64,000 bases of DNA from a virus: positions 1 to 64,000 of IMG/VR virus record IMGVR_UViG_3300042445_001170; one strand, written 5' to 3'. The number at the start of each line of letters is the position of its first letter. The first letter of the stretch is position 1. Under the pieces are notes generated by a model. It was not told the DNA's origin and made no database searches. It saw only the letters and a program-made list of their open reading frames with translations. Both the position numbers and the translations under genes were made by a program. Shown here in pieces: positions 23,402 to 30,497 of this stretch.

Positions 23402-23431
23402 TACAACTAATCAAACGAAAGGTAAAAAATA

Positions 23432-24436
23432 ATGGCTCATAATCTAGAAATGGAAAACGGCGAAGTTGCTTTCGCTCTCCGTGGCGCACCTGCTTGGCAC
23501 AATCTAGCAAATCGCATCTTCACACAAGATGAAGAAGTAACTACACAATCTATGCTTGAAGAAGCAAAGTTGGCTAATTGGAATGTTCGTCTATCTCCAA
23601 TAACTGAGCACATTCCAGAATCTTGGAATGATGTTTCTACTGCATCTCTTGTCATTCGTGATAACCCATTCAATGGCGGAACTGATGTTCTTGCAACTGT
23701 CGGTAAGCGTTACAAGCCTGTGCAGAATGAAGAACTATTTGCATTCGCTGATGCAATTCACGATGCCAATGCTGATTGCCGTTGGGAATCTGCTGGCTCA
23801 CTCAAAAAGGGCAAAGTTGTTTTCGGTACTGTGGACATTCCTCGCACAATGGTGCTTGACCCACAAGGCGCTAACGATGAAACTAAACTCTATCTAATTG
23901 TTTGGACATCTCATGACGGGTCTGTTGCCGTTCAGGCAGCCGTTACACCTGTTCGTGTTGTTTGCCAAAACACACTTAACCTTGCAATGAAGAATGCTAA
24001 GCAATCTTTCAAGATTCGCCATACGCAATCTGTTGAAGGTCGCATTCAGGTTGCTCGTGAAACTCTTGGGCTTGCTCTTGGTTATTTCGATGAGTTTGAA
24101 GTTGAAGCAAAGGCGCTTTACTCTCAGGCAATTACTGATGCTGAATTCTCTAAGTTGATTCAGACAATTTATCCTAAGCCTGAAAAAGATGCTAAGGGTG
24201 CAATCAAGAAGTGGGAAAACAAAGTTGTCCTGCTTGACGATTTGTATCACAACTCACCAACTAATGCTAACATCAAGGGAACAAAGTGGGGCGCATTCAA
24301 TGCACTTACTGAGCGCCTTGATTACTATCGTTCAGGTCGTGGCAATGGTGAAACTCTTATGGCGGGTGCATCAGGATTTGACCCTGTTCTAACTGCTGAG
24401 AAAAACAAAATCAAGAAATTGGTTTCTGCTTTCTAA
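23432..24436 (+). CDS. DUF932 (TIGR03299-type) phage/plasmid protein
   Basis: 334 residues. The N-terminus (ENGEVAFALRGAPAWHNLA), the GKRYKPVQNEELF segment and VTPVRVVCQNTLNLA in the middle are the signature of DUF932, a family spread in phages and plasmids; biochemical function not established. It is the largest gene of the accessory block and has its own promoter and operator, so it is probably strongly expressed. Confidence 0.85.
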   Translation: MAHNLEMENGEVAFALRGAPAWHNLANRIFTQDEEVTTQSMLEEAKLANWNVRLSPITEHIPESWNDVSTASLVIRDNPFNGGTDVLATVGKRYKPVQNEELFAFADAIHDANADCRWESAGSLKKGKVVFGTVDIPRTMVLDPQGANDETKLYLIVWTSHDGSVAVQAAVTPVRVVCQNTLNLAMKNAKQSFKIRHTQSVEGRIQVARETLGLALGYFDEFEVEAKALYSQAITDAEFSKLIQTIYPKPEKDAKGAIKKWENKVVLLDDLYHNSPTNANIKGTKWGAFNALTERLDYYRSGRGNGETLMAGASGFDPVLTAEKNKIKKLVSAF

Positions 24437-24482
24437 TTAAAAAAATCCTGAGCATGATTTAAAACTGCTCACATTTTTTATT

Positions 24483-24556
24483 GGTCTGTTAGCTCAGTTG
24501 GTTAGAGCGCTACCCTGTCACGGTAGAGGTCGACGGTTCAAGTCCGTTACAGATCG
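24483..24556 (+). tRNA. tRNA-Asp(GTC)
   Basis: 74-nt cloverleaf: acceptor GGTCTGT/ACAGATC, D-arm AGCTCAGTTGGTTAGAGC, anticodon stem CTACC/GGTAG with loop CTGTCAC, T-arm TTCAAGT. The only plus-strand tRNA. CCA not encoded. Confidence 0.92.
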
Positions 24557-24588
24557 CAAAATGCCCCCAATAGTAAGGGAGCAAAAAG

Positions 24589-24653
24589 TGTGTTACGAGT
24601 CACAAAACAATTCCCTGGAATCTATTGTATATGTCAGTGGGTTCGTGTACAAT
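24589..24653 (+). promoter_or_regulatory. accessory-block promoter 11 with near-match CRP-type site
   Basis: TGTGTTACGAGTCACA 24589-24604 (one mismatch), 27 nt gap, TGTCAG 24632-24637, 10 nt, TACAAT 24648-24653. Confidence 0.7.
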
Positions 24654-24681
24654 ACTCCTATAACCTAACGAAAGAGGTAAA

Positions 24682-25110
24682 ATGTCACGAGAACGCAGAA
24701 CGGGATACACAGGCAATGTATTAGATGGCGAGAAGCTTGCCAAAATTGCTAATGACATCTACAACATTCAGTATACTGGTGGTGCAAGTAATTGCACGGT
24801 AGACAACCTATTACTAATTGAACTAGAAGAAAAAAATGTATTTGGGGATCCAAAGTATGCAGTAATATGCTCAGAAGGTGTTGGCTGGGAACAAGATGAA
24901 TATGGTTGCCTAGAAATACCTACAAACATTGGCGCTATGGGTCTATGGAATGGAAGAGTCTTTATCTCAGTAGAGACTGTTAAGTCTTGTCAGACTATAT
25001 TTACCAAGGAAGTATCAGAATACATTAGAACCTTTGGGTCCCGCCTGGATTCAAATTGCTCCCTATGGCAGTCCAAAATGTCAGTGGCACCTGCTACAAT
25101 ACTCGCATGA
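24682..25110 (+). CDS. hypothetical protein
   Basis: 142 residues, mixed alpha/beta with a central WEQDEYGCLEIP stretch. Its 3' end overlaps the start and the leaderless promoter of the next gene. No known domain. Confidence 0.6.
   Translation: MSRERRTGYTGNVLDGEKLAKIANDIYNIQYTGGASNCTVDNLLLIELEEKNVFGDPKYAVICSEGVGWEQDEYGCLEIPTNIGAMGLWNGRVFISVETVKSCQTIFTKEVSEYIRTFGSRLDSNCSLWQSKMSVAPATILA
25079..25100 (+). promoter_or_regulatory. accessory-block promoter 12, leaderless
   Basis: TGTCAG 25079-25084, 10 nt ending TGC, TACAAT 25095-25100; the ATG at 25107 falls at the expected start of transcription. Confidence 0.65.
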
Positions 25111-25763
25111 CCAACGAACTAGTATCAAGTAAATATACATTTGTCTGCGACCCAGATGAATGTGATTGTCTAATTGAATTAACATCATCTGACGGGTTTG
25201 GATTCCCATCAGGTGTGACAGAACTCACATGTCCATGTGGCCGTAAGACTACCTTATTGTCAGTGGAGCATGCTACAATTGCACCAACAACAACGAAAGA
25301 GGAACAAATGGAAACAACAACACCTGCAGTAACCGTCCCTGATACATACAACTCAAATTTATTGGTTACCTATAAAGTAATCCGTGGCTATTCAGATGCA
25401 GAATATGCAACTGATAAGGTTGCATCTATTGAGTGGGACTTACATAATGGACGTCAATCACAAAAGCGTGTAACCACTCTCCTATCTCAAATTGATGCCG
25501 TCAAAGATATCATTACTGAATCATATGCTGATTCAAGCGACCAAGAAACACTTCAAGCAATTGCTGAAGCGCTAGACATTTCTCTAACACGAGAAGTTGA
25601 GTGGTCTGCAACAATTGAAGTTAGCGGAACATTAACAATTGATTTACTTGAAAGCACAGTTGATGATGTCGAACAAGAAATCTACGACAATCTTTATGTT
25701 GACTCACAAAACGGTCAGATTGAAATCGTTGACACTGAAGTTACGAATGTGCGTGAAAACTAA
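25107..25763 (+). CDS. two-part protein with zinc-ribbon-like N-terminus and possible internal start
   Basis: 218 residues from MTNELVSSKYTFVCD. I reject the longer frame because the promoter's expected start site coincides with this ATG. Residues 1-60 have CDPDECDC...CPCGRK, a zinc-ribbon layout; residues 68-218 are acidic alpha/beta. A second promoter with its own CRP-type site and an AACGAAAGAGG site lies in frame at 25214-25308 and would give a 151-residue product starting METTTPAVTV. Function unknown. Confidence 0.65.
   Translation: MTNELVSSKYTFVCDPDECDCLIELTSSDGFGFPSGVTELTCPCGRKTTLLSVEHATIAPTTTKEEQMETTTPAVTVPDTYNSNLLVTYKVIRGYSDAEYATDKVASIEWDLHNGRQSQKRVTTLLSQIDAVKDIITESYADSSDQETLQAIAEALDISLTREVEWSATIEVSGTLTIDLLESTVDDVEQEIYDNLYVDSQNGQIEIVDTEVTNVREN
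25214..25279 (+). promoter_or_regulatory. accessory-block promoter 13 with CRP-type site, inside a gene
   Basis: TGTGACAGAACTCACA 25214-25229, 28 nt gap, TGTCAG 25258-25263, 10 nt ending TGC, TACAAT 25274-25279, then AACAACGAAAGAGG and the in-frame ATG at 25308. Confidence 0.75.
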
Positions 25764-25975
25764 TGTACTTTGAACTTACCGCTCCCGATAGGTTGTCCAT
25801 GGAGATGGCCTATTGGGATGCACAAATCACAGGGCTTGACCCTGAAGCAATGTCACCGTTGACTTTCAACATCGGAACTGGTAGTATTGAGAAAGTAAGT
25901 CGTATTCGTGATAAGTATAACTTGACAGAGTCCTACTGGTCAGATAAAGAAGCGACAGGATACAAGGAGAGATAA
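25763..25975 (+). CDS. small hypothetical protein
   Basis: 70 residues, one-base overlap with both neighbours. No motif. Confidence 0.6.
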   Translation: MYFELTAPDRLSMEMAYWDAQITGLDPEAMSPLTFNIGTGSIEKVSRIRDKYNLTESYWSDKEATGYKER

Positions 25976-26121
25976 TGTCAGATTATAAAGATGGTTTTAC
26001 AGACGGGTATAAGTTTGCTCGTGAAGAACTAATGGAAAAGTTAGCAGAGATTGATATTGCTGACATTGACTCTTGGATTCTTGACCGTCTTTCAGAGATG
26101 ATTGAAGGTAATCAACTGTGA
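25975..26121 (+). CDS. small acidic helical protein
   Basis: 48 residues (MSDYKDGFTDGYKFAREEL...). AAGGAG precedes it; overlaps both neighbours. Confidence 0.6.
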   Translation: MSDYKDGFTDGYKFAREELMEKLAEIDIADIDSWILDRLSEMIEGNQL

Positions 26122-26309
26122 TGGCTGAGTGGCTTAAGTGTGATCAATGTGCAGCACAAGCTATGTGGGAAGCAAAGAAAGACGCTATGTCTCTTTATTT
26201 CTGCGGACATCATAAGAATGCACAGGGCGAGTCTCTTGTGGACTGGGCCCATGAAATGGTACAATTACTCAACTACGAAAAAGAACACCAACTAGAAACG
26301 GCGGAATAA
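26121..26309 (+). CDS. small zinc-finger protein, DUF7455-like
   Basis: 62 residues with CDQCAAQA at the start and FCGHH in the middle, the CxxC...CxHH pattern of a small actinobacterial/actinophage family. A GTG at 26118 is an alternative start. Confidence 0.65.
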   Translation: MAEWLKCDQCAAQAMWEAKKDAMSLYFCGHHKNAQGESLVDWAHEMVQLLNYEKEHQLETAE

Positions 26310-26310
26310 A

Positions 26311-26679
26311 ATGGGCGACAGAGCAAACTTTGGATTTAAAGATTCCAAGGACAATATTGTATTTCTATATGGACACTGGGCGGGGCACCGAATGCTAGAG
26401 AACCTAGCGGATGCTGTAGGCGCTGCAGAGCCACGTTGGCAGGACGAATCATATGCAACACGTATTGCTATCTCACAATTAATTAAAGACGAATGGGCTA
26501 GCGAAACAGGGTGGGGCATTACAGTAAATGAATTAGCAGACAATGAGCACAAGGTCCCTATTATCGATTGGAAGAACCAAACGTTTACATTAATGGAAGA
26601 GGACCTGAAGACGGTTGTATTTAGTACAACACTGGATGCATTTGTAACTAAGTATTCCAGTCAACCAAGTATGGTATAA
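26311..26679 (+). CDS. hypothetical protein
   Basis: 122 residues. GDRANFGFKDSKDNIVFLYGHWAG at the N-terminus is a pattern seen in small phage proteins; function unknown. Last gene before a non-coding stretch. Confidence 0.6.
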   Translation: MGDRANFGFKDSKDNIVFLYGHWAGHRMLENLADAVGAAEPRWQDESYATRIAISQLIKDEWASETGWGITVNELADNEHKVPIIDWKNQTFTLMEEDLKTVVFSTTLDAFVTKYSSQPSMV

Positions 26680-26837
26680 TTAATCCAGGACCTATGGTCT
26701 TGGTTTTAATACAGAAATGAAATGGTGCGTCTAACTAGTCTACGGGCCAGGCGCTAAGTAAAGCGGTTTATTTCTTTCGTTGGAAATCTAGCAGCCATAT
26801 TCATAACCCCCCAGCTAATCCTGGGGGGTATTCTTTT
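26675..26837 (+). ncRNA. candidate non-coding RNA
   Basis: The 374 nt between 26680 and 27053 lack a gene. A TGG-TATAAT extended -10 (26675-26680) is followed by ~120 nt without a useful reading frame and then a strong terminator, which together suggest a stand-alone transcript of about 150 nt, although it may simply be a trailer of the upstream gene. Confidence 0.4.
26807..26837 (+). terminator. strong rho-independent terminator
   Basis: CCCCCCAG-CTAATC-CTGGGGGG followed by TATTCTTTT. Confidence 0.85.
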
Positions 26838-26902
26838 GCCCACAAAAGATATGAGGGTATCAGATCTCTTTTAAGAAGTCAATATAAAATACCCTGAAAA
26901 TT

Positions 26903-27026
26903 TGTGATCTTGACCACAAACCTAACAATAGATTAATTAAACCTAACAAGCTTTCGATCAAACCTAACAATGTGGTCCAATTCACACAGCATATGTATTC
27001 CATTTGTCAGTGGTCTAGTCTATAAT
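26903..27026 (+). promoter_or_regulatory. accessory-block promoter 14 with two near-match CRP-type sites
   Basis: TGTGATCTTGACCACA 26903-26918 and TGTGGTCCAATTCACA 26971-26986 (one mismatch each); 18 nt from the second to TGTCAG 27005-27010, 10 nt, TATAAT 27021-27026. Three AAACCTAACAA repeats lie between (26917-26970). Confidence 0.7.
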
Positions 27027-27053
27027 TAGAACATATCAACGAAAGGATATAAA

Positions 27054-27797
27054 ATGCCAAACTGGGTATTCAACGGATTAACTATTGAGGGTAATCCTGA
27101 GCAAGTTAAGTCTTTAATTACACAGATGAATAAGCCATTTATTTATTCAATTACTCCTGTTGGAGATTTAGCATATGATGTCAAGCAGACTAAGTATGTT
27201 AATCCTATCTTTGCTTTTCATAATATCTATTCATATAGAGATGCTGGTATTACTGATGAACAGTATCATTCTCAACCGCCCCATAATCCTGATACAACAA
27301 TGAAGGATTGGTTTAAGTTTGAGACCAATGATTGGTACAACTTCAATGTCCGTGAGTGGGGCACTAAATGGGATGTAGCCGTATCTGAGGATGATAAGTA
27401 TCCTGATACTACTATTGAGGAAGCCGAAAATGGCGAGAACTATGTAGTCCACTATAACTTTAATACTGCTTGGTCTCGTCCAATGAATGCTTTAATTAAA
27501 CTATCATCTCAATACCCAACATTACTATTTACTTTATCATATGAGGAAGAAACAGGTTGGGGTGGGGAATGTGAGTTCCTTCGTGGAGAAGTTATCTCAG
27601 AATCAGAATATGACAACATGTGCCGTGATTGTGATGCAACAGACCAAATGGAATACTGCGAAAATGACTGTGGTGAAATCTGTGGCAACTGCAACTGGCT
27701 TGGTGAGGCTGACCTAGAGGCTGTAGCAAAATGTCAGACCCATGCTATATACTTGGAAACTAAAGTACCCGAATATCGAAAGGCGGAGGTAAAATGA
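27054..27797 (+). CDS. Api92/DUF1281-like phage protein
   Basis: 247 residues. MPNWVFNGLTIEGNPEQV is the typical start of the Api92-like ferredoxin-fold family (DUF1281), with W-rich middle (NFNVREWGTKWDV) and a FLSYEEETGWGGE-type segment. The C-terminal 50 residues add a Cys-rich tail (CRDCDAT...CENDCGEICGNC). Function of the family unknown. Carries the next gene's promoter in its last codons. Confidence 0.75.
   Translation: MPNWVFNGLTIEGNPEQVKSLITQMNKPFIYSITPVGDLAYDVKQTKYVNPIFAFHNIYSYRDAGITDEQYHSQPPHNPDTTMKDWFKFETNDWYNFNVREWGTKWDVAVSEDDKYPDTTIEEAENGENYVVHYNFNTAWSRPMNALIKLSSQYPTLLFTLSYEEETGWGGECEFLRGEVISESEYDNMCRDCDATDQMEYCENDCGEICGNCNWLGEADLEAVAKCQTHAIYLETKVPEYRKAEVK
27732..27753 (+). promoter_or_regulatory. 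accessory-block promoter 15, inside a gene
   Basis: TGTCAG 27732-27737, 10 nt, TATACT 27748-27753; leader ends CGAAAGGCGG. Confidence 0.6.
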
Positions 27798-28024
27798 GTT
27801 TTCTAGAGAACGAAAACCAAATGGTAATAGATGCAACATATTCAGAGATTGGCGAAATGCTAGTTGAAGATTGGGTTAATTCTAATTTAGATGAAGGTCA
27901 GATGTATGCAGATTTTAGATTTGCAGAAATGTCAGATAGCAATTATCTAAAGGGCAGATTTAATCAGTTCTATGATTTAAATGAAGGCGACCAGTATTAC
28001 CTAGAATGGAATGAGGAACTATGA
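27794..28024 (+). CDS. small acidic protein
   Basis: 76 residues, acidic and aromatic. Overlaps the upstream gene by 4 nt and the next by 4 nt. Confidence 0.6.
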   Translation: MSFLENENQMVIDATYSEIGEMLVEDWVNSNLDEGQMYADFRFAEMSDSNYLKGRFNQFYDLNEGDQYYLEWNEEL

Positions 28025-28200
28025 TGTTAGGTTATTCTAAAACAGATCTAGATGAAATGATTAACTCGGTCCATGATGCTAAATTGTTTTACATTAGAAA
28101 TTCAGATGTTGAGCAAGTTGACCAAGACCCTTTAGTTGAAGGCTTATTAAAAACAAATGACTTTCTTCAAGGTCTATGGGCAGAAGGGTATTTTGACTAA
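28021..28200 (+). CDS. small acidic protein
   Basis: 59 residues (MMLGYSKTDLDEMINSV...). ATGA overlap with the gene upstream, one-base overlap with the next. Confidence 0.55.
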   Translation: MMLGYSKTDLDEMINSVHDAKLFYIRNSDVEQVDQDPLVEGLLKTNDFLQGLWAEGYFD

Positions 28201-28310
28201 TGCATAAACATCATTGGGAATGTGATGATGTACCAGGATACTTTTATTGTGCCTGCGGAGTAATGGCTATTCATAATAGAGAAACGGGAGAGAAGGATAT
28301 TCATGACTAA
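28200..28310 (+). CDS. small His/Cys protein
   Basis: 36 residues (MHKHHWECDDVPGYFYCACG...), a possible metal-binding zinc knuckle. Overlaps the next gene by 8 nt. Confidence 0.5.
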   Translation: MHKHHWECDDVPGYFYCACGVMAIHNRETGEKDIHD

Positions 28311-28512
28311 ATCATCAGTGTTCCTAGAATACATGAAACTTCATTTGATCAGTCTTAACCAGGATTGGGAAGATGCTAAAAATGGAGCACCTTTGAAGGA
28401 TGATGAATATGACCCTTCAGATGATTACTTTGAAGGAGCAATTGCAGCAACAGAACATTTATTGTCAGTGGCAACTGATATAATGAACTCTACTAACGAA
28501 AGGTATGAATAA
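28303..28512 (+). CDS. small hypothetical protein
   Basis: 69 residues, helical. The next gene's promoter lies in its last 50 nt. Confidence 0.6.
   Translation: MTKSSVFLEYMKLHLISLNQDWEDAKNGAPLKDDEYDPSDDYFEGAIAATEHLLSVATDIMNSTNERYE
28463..28484 (+). promoter_or_regulatory. accessory-block promoter 16, inside a gene
   Basis: TGTCAG 28463-28468, 10 nt, TATAAT 28479-28484; leader with AACGAAAGG. Confidence 0.65.
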
Positions 28513-28790
28513 TGGATATGACTATGGAAGACATTGGGCTCCCGCCCCATTTGCAACGTATGGTTAATGCTGGAGTATCAGGTCTTGATATCATGCATGG
28601 AGAACTAAAGAATCTAATGCTTATGGCTGAGCAAGAACTAGCAAGCGCTTTAGAACAAGAAGAAATATCAGAAGAGGCAATGGACTCTATGGTCCGCACC
28701 GAATGTGAAGGTCGACTAGACGCCTTGGTAGAACTTTACCAATTAACTTATCAATTATCATTTGCGATTGGAGCACGGGATGAAGCCTGA
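28512..28790 (+). CDS. helical hypothetical protein
   Basis: 92 residues, acidic, Leu/Met-rich helices. No motif. Confidence 0.6.
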   Translation: MDMTMEDIGLPPHLQRMVNAGVSGLDIMHGELKNLMLMAEQELASALEQEEISEEAMDSMVRTECEGRLDALVELYQLTYQLSFAIGARDEA

Positions 28791-29100
28791 AGATAAAGAC
28801 AAACTAAATGAATGCTTAAAGATTCTTGACACTACTGACCTTGGTCTCTCCATGGTATGGCTGTGGACGTGGTCGACTATTAATAACATCCTAGACGATG
28901 AAACGTACAAGGCCAAGGTGACACAGGACCAGATGTGGGACAACCTCTGTGAGGCTGTAGAGGCAGGCCACGGGTTCTCTCTGGAGTACGGGGCGGAACA
29001 ACATCAGGACGATGTACTTGAATGGATGACTAATCGTGACTACATTGTGGACACAATGTGGGAGGAAGAAGAGGATGAAGACGAAGATGAAGATGAGTGA
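28780..29100 (+). CDS. acidic protein with poly-Asp/Glu tail
   Basis: 106 residues from the ATG at 28780 (GGAG 8 nt upstream); a TTG at 28762 is less likely. The last 12 residues are nearly all D/E. Overlaps the previous gene by 11 nt. Function unknown. Confidence 0.55.
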   Translation: MKPEDKDKLNECLKILDTTDLGLSMVWLWTWSTINNILDDETYKAKVTQDQMWDNLCEAVEAGHGFSLEYGAEQHQDDVLEWMTNRDYIVDTMWEEEEDEDEDEDE

Positions 29101-29233
29101 CGCATACCTGAATGATCAATTAAATACAGCACAAAAGCTTTTGTGGGGCGGGTCCGAAACAGAAAACATTGAAGCCCATAACATCATTGCTAAATTAATT
29201 AAAGATCGTATTGAACAAGCGGATCTTTTGTAA
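29093..29233 (+). CDS. small helical protein
   Basis: 46 residues (MSDAYLNDQLNTAQ...). Overlaps the upstream gene's stop by 8 nt; a longer upstream frame is rejected because it runs opposite the acidic-tail codons. Confidence 0.5.
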   Translation: MSDAYLNDQLNTAQKLLWGGSETENIEAHNIIAKLIKDRIEQADLL

Positions 29234-29281
29234 GGGCCAAATTCGGCGGTTACGACACAATTTAATAAACTCCTGAAACTA

Positions 29282-29310
29282 TTTACAAAATTGGAAATAG
29301 TTGATATACT
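29282..29310 (+). promoter_or_regulatory. sigma70-type promoter
   Basis: TTTACA (29282-29287), 17 nt, TATACT (29305-29310). Unlike the block's other promoters it lacks TGTCAG. Confidence 0.7.
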
Positions 29311-29341
29311 GAATAAAACATCTCTTGAAAGGGGATTCAAA

Positions 29342-29491
29342 ATGGCAACAAAGCGTGAATATCTAAAGTCACAGGGCATCACAGTCGGCGTACGTGGTCG
29401 CTTCTCAGGCGCAGCAAAGGTAGCTCTAGCGGAGGCGGTAGCCAAGGGCGTTACATTTACTGCAGAAACTCCAGCCAACAAGGCTAAGTAG
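29342..29491 (+). CDS. small basic protein, possibly Lsr2-tail-like
   Basis: 49 residues (MATKREYLKSQGITVGVRGRF...). AAAGGGG precedes the ATG. The 'QGITVGVRGR' stretch recalls the AT-hook-like RGR element of the Lsr2 DNA-binding domain, but the protein is too short to be sure. It is a one-gene transcript with its own canonical promoter and strong terminator. Confidence 0.55.
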   Translation: MATKREYLKSQGITVGVRGRFSGAAKVALAEAVAKGVTFTAETPANKAK

Positions 29492-29499
29492 TCCAGGGT

Positions 29500-29543
29500 G
29501 GAGGTCAGGGCTTCGTTCGTCCTTGACCTCCTCTCTTATTTTT
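29500..29543 (+). terminator. rho-independent terminator
   Basis: GGAGGTCA...TGACCTCC stem with a T-rich tail (TCTCTTATTTTT). Confidence 0.85.
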
Positions 29544-29573
29544 GGTACAATTAACAGTTAGGCGGAGGCGGAT

Positions 29574-29948
29574 ATGAAAACACAAGAAACAAAAGTAGCA
29601 GAATCATTAGTTAATCTAATGGATGACCATTGGTTTAATCCAACAATATTTGGTCGATACTTGGCGGAACAGCCATTATATACAATTGACCGAATTATGG
29701 AAATGGTCGTATCAGTTATATCAGAACAAGCAAAGATATATGATGTACAGTTAAATAGAGGTACATCTACTGAAGGTCTAATGTTAGCCAATGAACTGAA
29801 TGAATGTATCAAGGCATATCAGCAAGATAACAACTTAGTTAATCTTAAGTTGCCGTCCCGTTCTTACAAAGTAAAACGGGAGGAACCAGCAGAAAGAACA
29901 TATCAATTTGGATGGCGGGAAGAGAAAGATCCATTCAGTCAACCATAA
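29574..29948 (+). CDS. hypothetical protein
   Basis: 124 residues, helical N-terminal two-thirds, basic/aromatic C-terminus (YQFGWREEKDPF). GGAGG precedes the ATG. Last plus-strand gene before the convergent junction. Confidence 0.6.
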   Translation: MKTQETKVAESLVNLMDDHWFNPTIFGRYLAEQPLYTIDRIMEMVVSVISEQAKIYDVQLNRGTSTEGLMLANELNECIKAYQQDNNLVNLKLPSRSYKVKREEPAERTYQFGWREEKDPFSQP

Positions 29949-30007
29949 GGCATATACCAATGAATAGATGAATGCCTGGTTAGATAGATAAACATATCTA
30001 GCCCAAA

Positions 30008-30040
30008 TTATCCACAGGGTTATCCACATCCTGTGGATTT
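30008..30040. other. DnaA-box-like cluster
   Basis: Two direct TTATCCACA boxes 12 nt apart and an imperfect reverse box. Confidence 0.5.
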
Positions 30041-30065
30041 TTTGTATGCTGTGGGCATGAGGGCA

Positions 30066-30138
30066 AAATTTTCTATTTACGACAGAGGATCCAAATCCCT
30101 GAAATTTCTAGCTCATGGGCCAAATTTTCTATTTACGA
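30066..30138 (+). repeat. 17-bp direct repeat
   Basis: AAATTTTCTATTTACGA at 30066-30082 and 30122-30138, 56 nt apart. Confidence 0.8.
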
Positions 30139-30407
30139 AGCCTTGACAAAAATCCCTGAAAATGCTACACAATAATGTCTAAATGATTTATTATACATAT
30201 TAAATGTCGACAAATGTGTAGAGAATATGGCAGAATATGGGAAAATTCCTCATGAAATCTATTGACAAATATGGATCAATATGCTGCTATATGTGTCCGA
30301 ATTGTCCTATTGACATTACGTTAAGTATATGGGAGGATGTTCCATTAGACATATATGTTTAGATAGATATAACTATAGTATATGACATGCTATCTATAGT
30401 ATAAATT

Positions 30408-30437
30408 CTCCACTATGCTCCACTTTACTCCACTATA
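30408..30437 (+). repeat. three tandem 10-bp repeats
   Basis: CTCCACTATG, CTCCACTTTA and CTCCACTATA stand head to tail. Confidence 0.8.
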
Positions 30438-30497
30438 TAAGCCTCTAGGAGGCTATTAGAGGCTGGAGAAATGGGAGGGGGATATAGGAGTTAGGAT

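Larger units (their letters stand above)
29950..30497. other. AT-rich non-coding convergent junction, candidate replication origin
   Basis: About 550 nt without genes, where plus- and minus-strand blocks meet. Contents: TTATCCACA twice (30008-30016, 30020-30028) and a facing TGTGGATTT (30032-30040); two copies of AAATTTTCTATTTACGA (30066-30082, 30122-30138), each followed by a CCCTGAAA element; repeated CTATAGTATA; three tandem 10-bp CTCCACT units (30408-30437); and a GCCTC/GAGGC hairpin (~30450). Confidence 0.5.

Noticed and set aside
27921-27945. Another TGTCAG in the 76-residue gene
   Set aside because: No -10-like hexamer at 10 nt; the same holds for TGTCAG at 25010 and 25976.
30408-30437. 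CRISPR-like array
   Set aside because: Three 10-bp units without spacers; no cas genes in the window. The Cas4-like nuclease at 58709 sits in a recombination cluster.
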